Shown: positions 63,584-64,000 of the stretch, one piece after another
Position numbering within the stretch: the first letter of the stretch is position 1
Layout of the letters: the number at the start of each line of letters is the position of its first letter
DNA from: Phoronis australis
Taxonomy: Eukaryota > Phoronida > Phoronidae
Direction: 5' to 3'
Assembly: GCA_002633005.1 (NCBI GenBank)
Contig: NMRA01000003.1
Location: 901,581-965,580, forward strand
Length of the DNA: 64,000 bases
The notes under the pieces: model-generated
The model's database searches: none
Seen by the model: the letters and a program-made list of their open reading frames with translations, nothing else
What the model was told of the DNA's origin: nothing
Program-made: the position numbers and the translations under genes

Positions 63584-64000
63584 ACAAAGAGAGTATTGCG
63601 AGTTTCTGAGTGATTCACTAAGGCTTCGATTAAAATTCACATCTTACCAGCAGCTTCTGTTTTTTCATCGTCACTCAGGTTCCATTCTCTTTACAAAATG
63701 AAGTAAATTTTCTTCATTGCACAGTGGAGCAGACGACGAAAACGGAGTCGTGGTGCGCAGCGCCACTGCCGGTGGCCTGGGATACCGCGGGAGAGCCTAT
63801 ACTTAGCCATAGTTCCGTTGCGAATGCGCCGTGTTCCGAATTTGACACTTGAAATTGGGTTTGACCCCCCCCCCAACACTAAAACTGCACATATTTAAAT
63901 CTTTTTTTCATCCGTATAATTTTAATTACCGGGGTTAATTATTAAACTCACCATTTCCCTACGCTCTTACTGTTTTATTTTTTGCGGCAGCCAAGGGGGG
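63584..64000. other. right host flank
   Basis: No gene recognised. A GC-richer patch (63,722-63,835) is followed by a C-tract and, at the window end, TGCGGCAGCCAAGGGGGG, which resembles GTGGCAGCCAACAAGGGGGG at 43,360-43,380. This is therefore part of another dispersed repeat cut by the window edge. Confidence 0.5.

Overview
This window is animal (metazoan) nuclear DNA carrying one nearly intact virus-like transposon. The background is AT-rich, with spliced genes (GT-AG introns), SINE-, MITE- and LINE-like debris, a Ty3/gypsy relic, two kinds of assembly gap (one single N, one 132-N run) and long gene-free stretches. The species cannot be named from the sequence. The three recognisable host genes and the repeat types would fit a marine invertebrate, possibly a deuterostome.

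Host part (1-48,881). From 1 to 14,405 I see only repeats. One orphan first exon of a type II membrane protein lies on the minus strand at 14,406-14,639. Three complete host genes can then be assembled exon by exon: thymidine kinase TK1 (minus, 7 exons, 28,815 to 20,181), the coiled-coil ciliary protein CCDC96 (plus, 12 exons, 29,156 to 38,963) and survivin BIRC5 (minus, 4 exons, 47,910 to 40,689). TK1 and CCDC96 are head to head over 340 bp that hold canonical E2F-type and CCAAT boxes. TK1 and BIRC5 are also close neighbours on human 17q25.3, so this looks like old linkage of two cell-cycle genes.

Transposon part (48,888-63,577). This is a 14.69-kb Polinton/Maverick (adintovirus-like) element with a perfect 6-bp target duplication (GGTTTG) and terminal inverted repeats of 271 and 318 bp. 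It inserted about 1 kb upstream of the BIRC5 start codon. Leftward genes are a PLA2-like protein and a chromodomain integrase. Rightward genes are a Bcl-2 homologue, A32/FtsK-type packaging ATPase, penton-like minor capsid protein, several small virion-type proteins, double-jelly-roll major capsid protein, a SAP-type DNA-binding protein, protein-primed DNA polymerase B, adenain-type protease and a fibre-like protein.

Together these encode integration (integrase), replication (PolB), capsid assembly and maturation (capsid proteins, ATPase, protease), probable host attachment and membrane breach (fibre, PLA2) and probable block of apoptosis (Bcl-2). The most unusual points are the Bcl-2 gene, an A_AAA_AAG slippery heptamer placed exactly where PLA2 would have to shift -1 to enter the integrase frame, the phage-tail-like fibre, and hairpins at gene ends and around one start codon. 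Two virion genes (the major capsid gene and a small hydrophobic protein) carry frame breaks, so this copy is probably not fully functional, unless the breaks are sequence errors.
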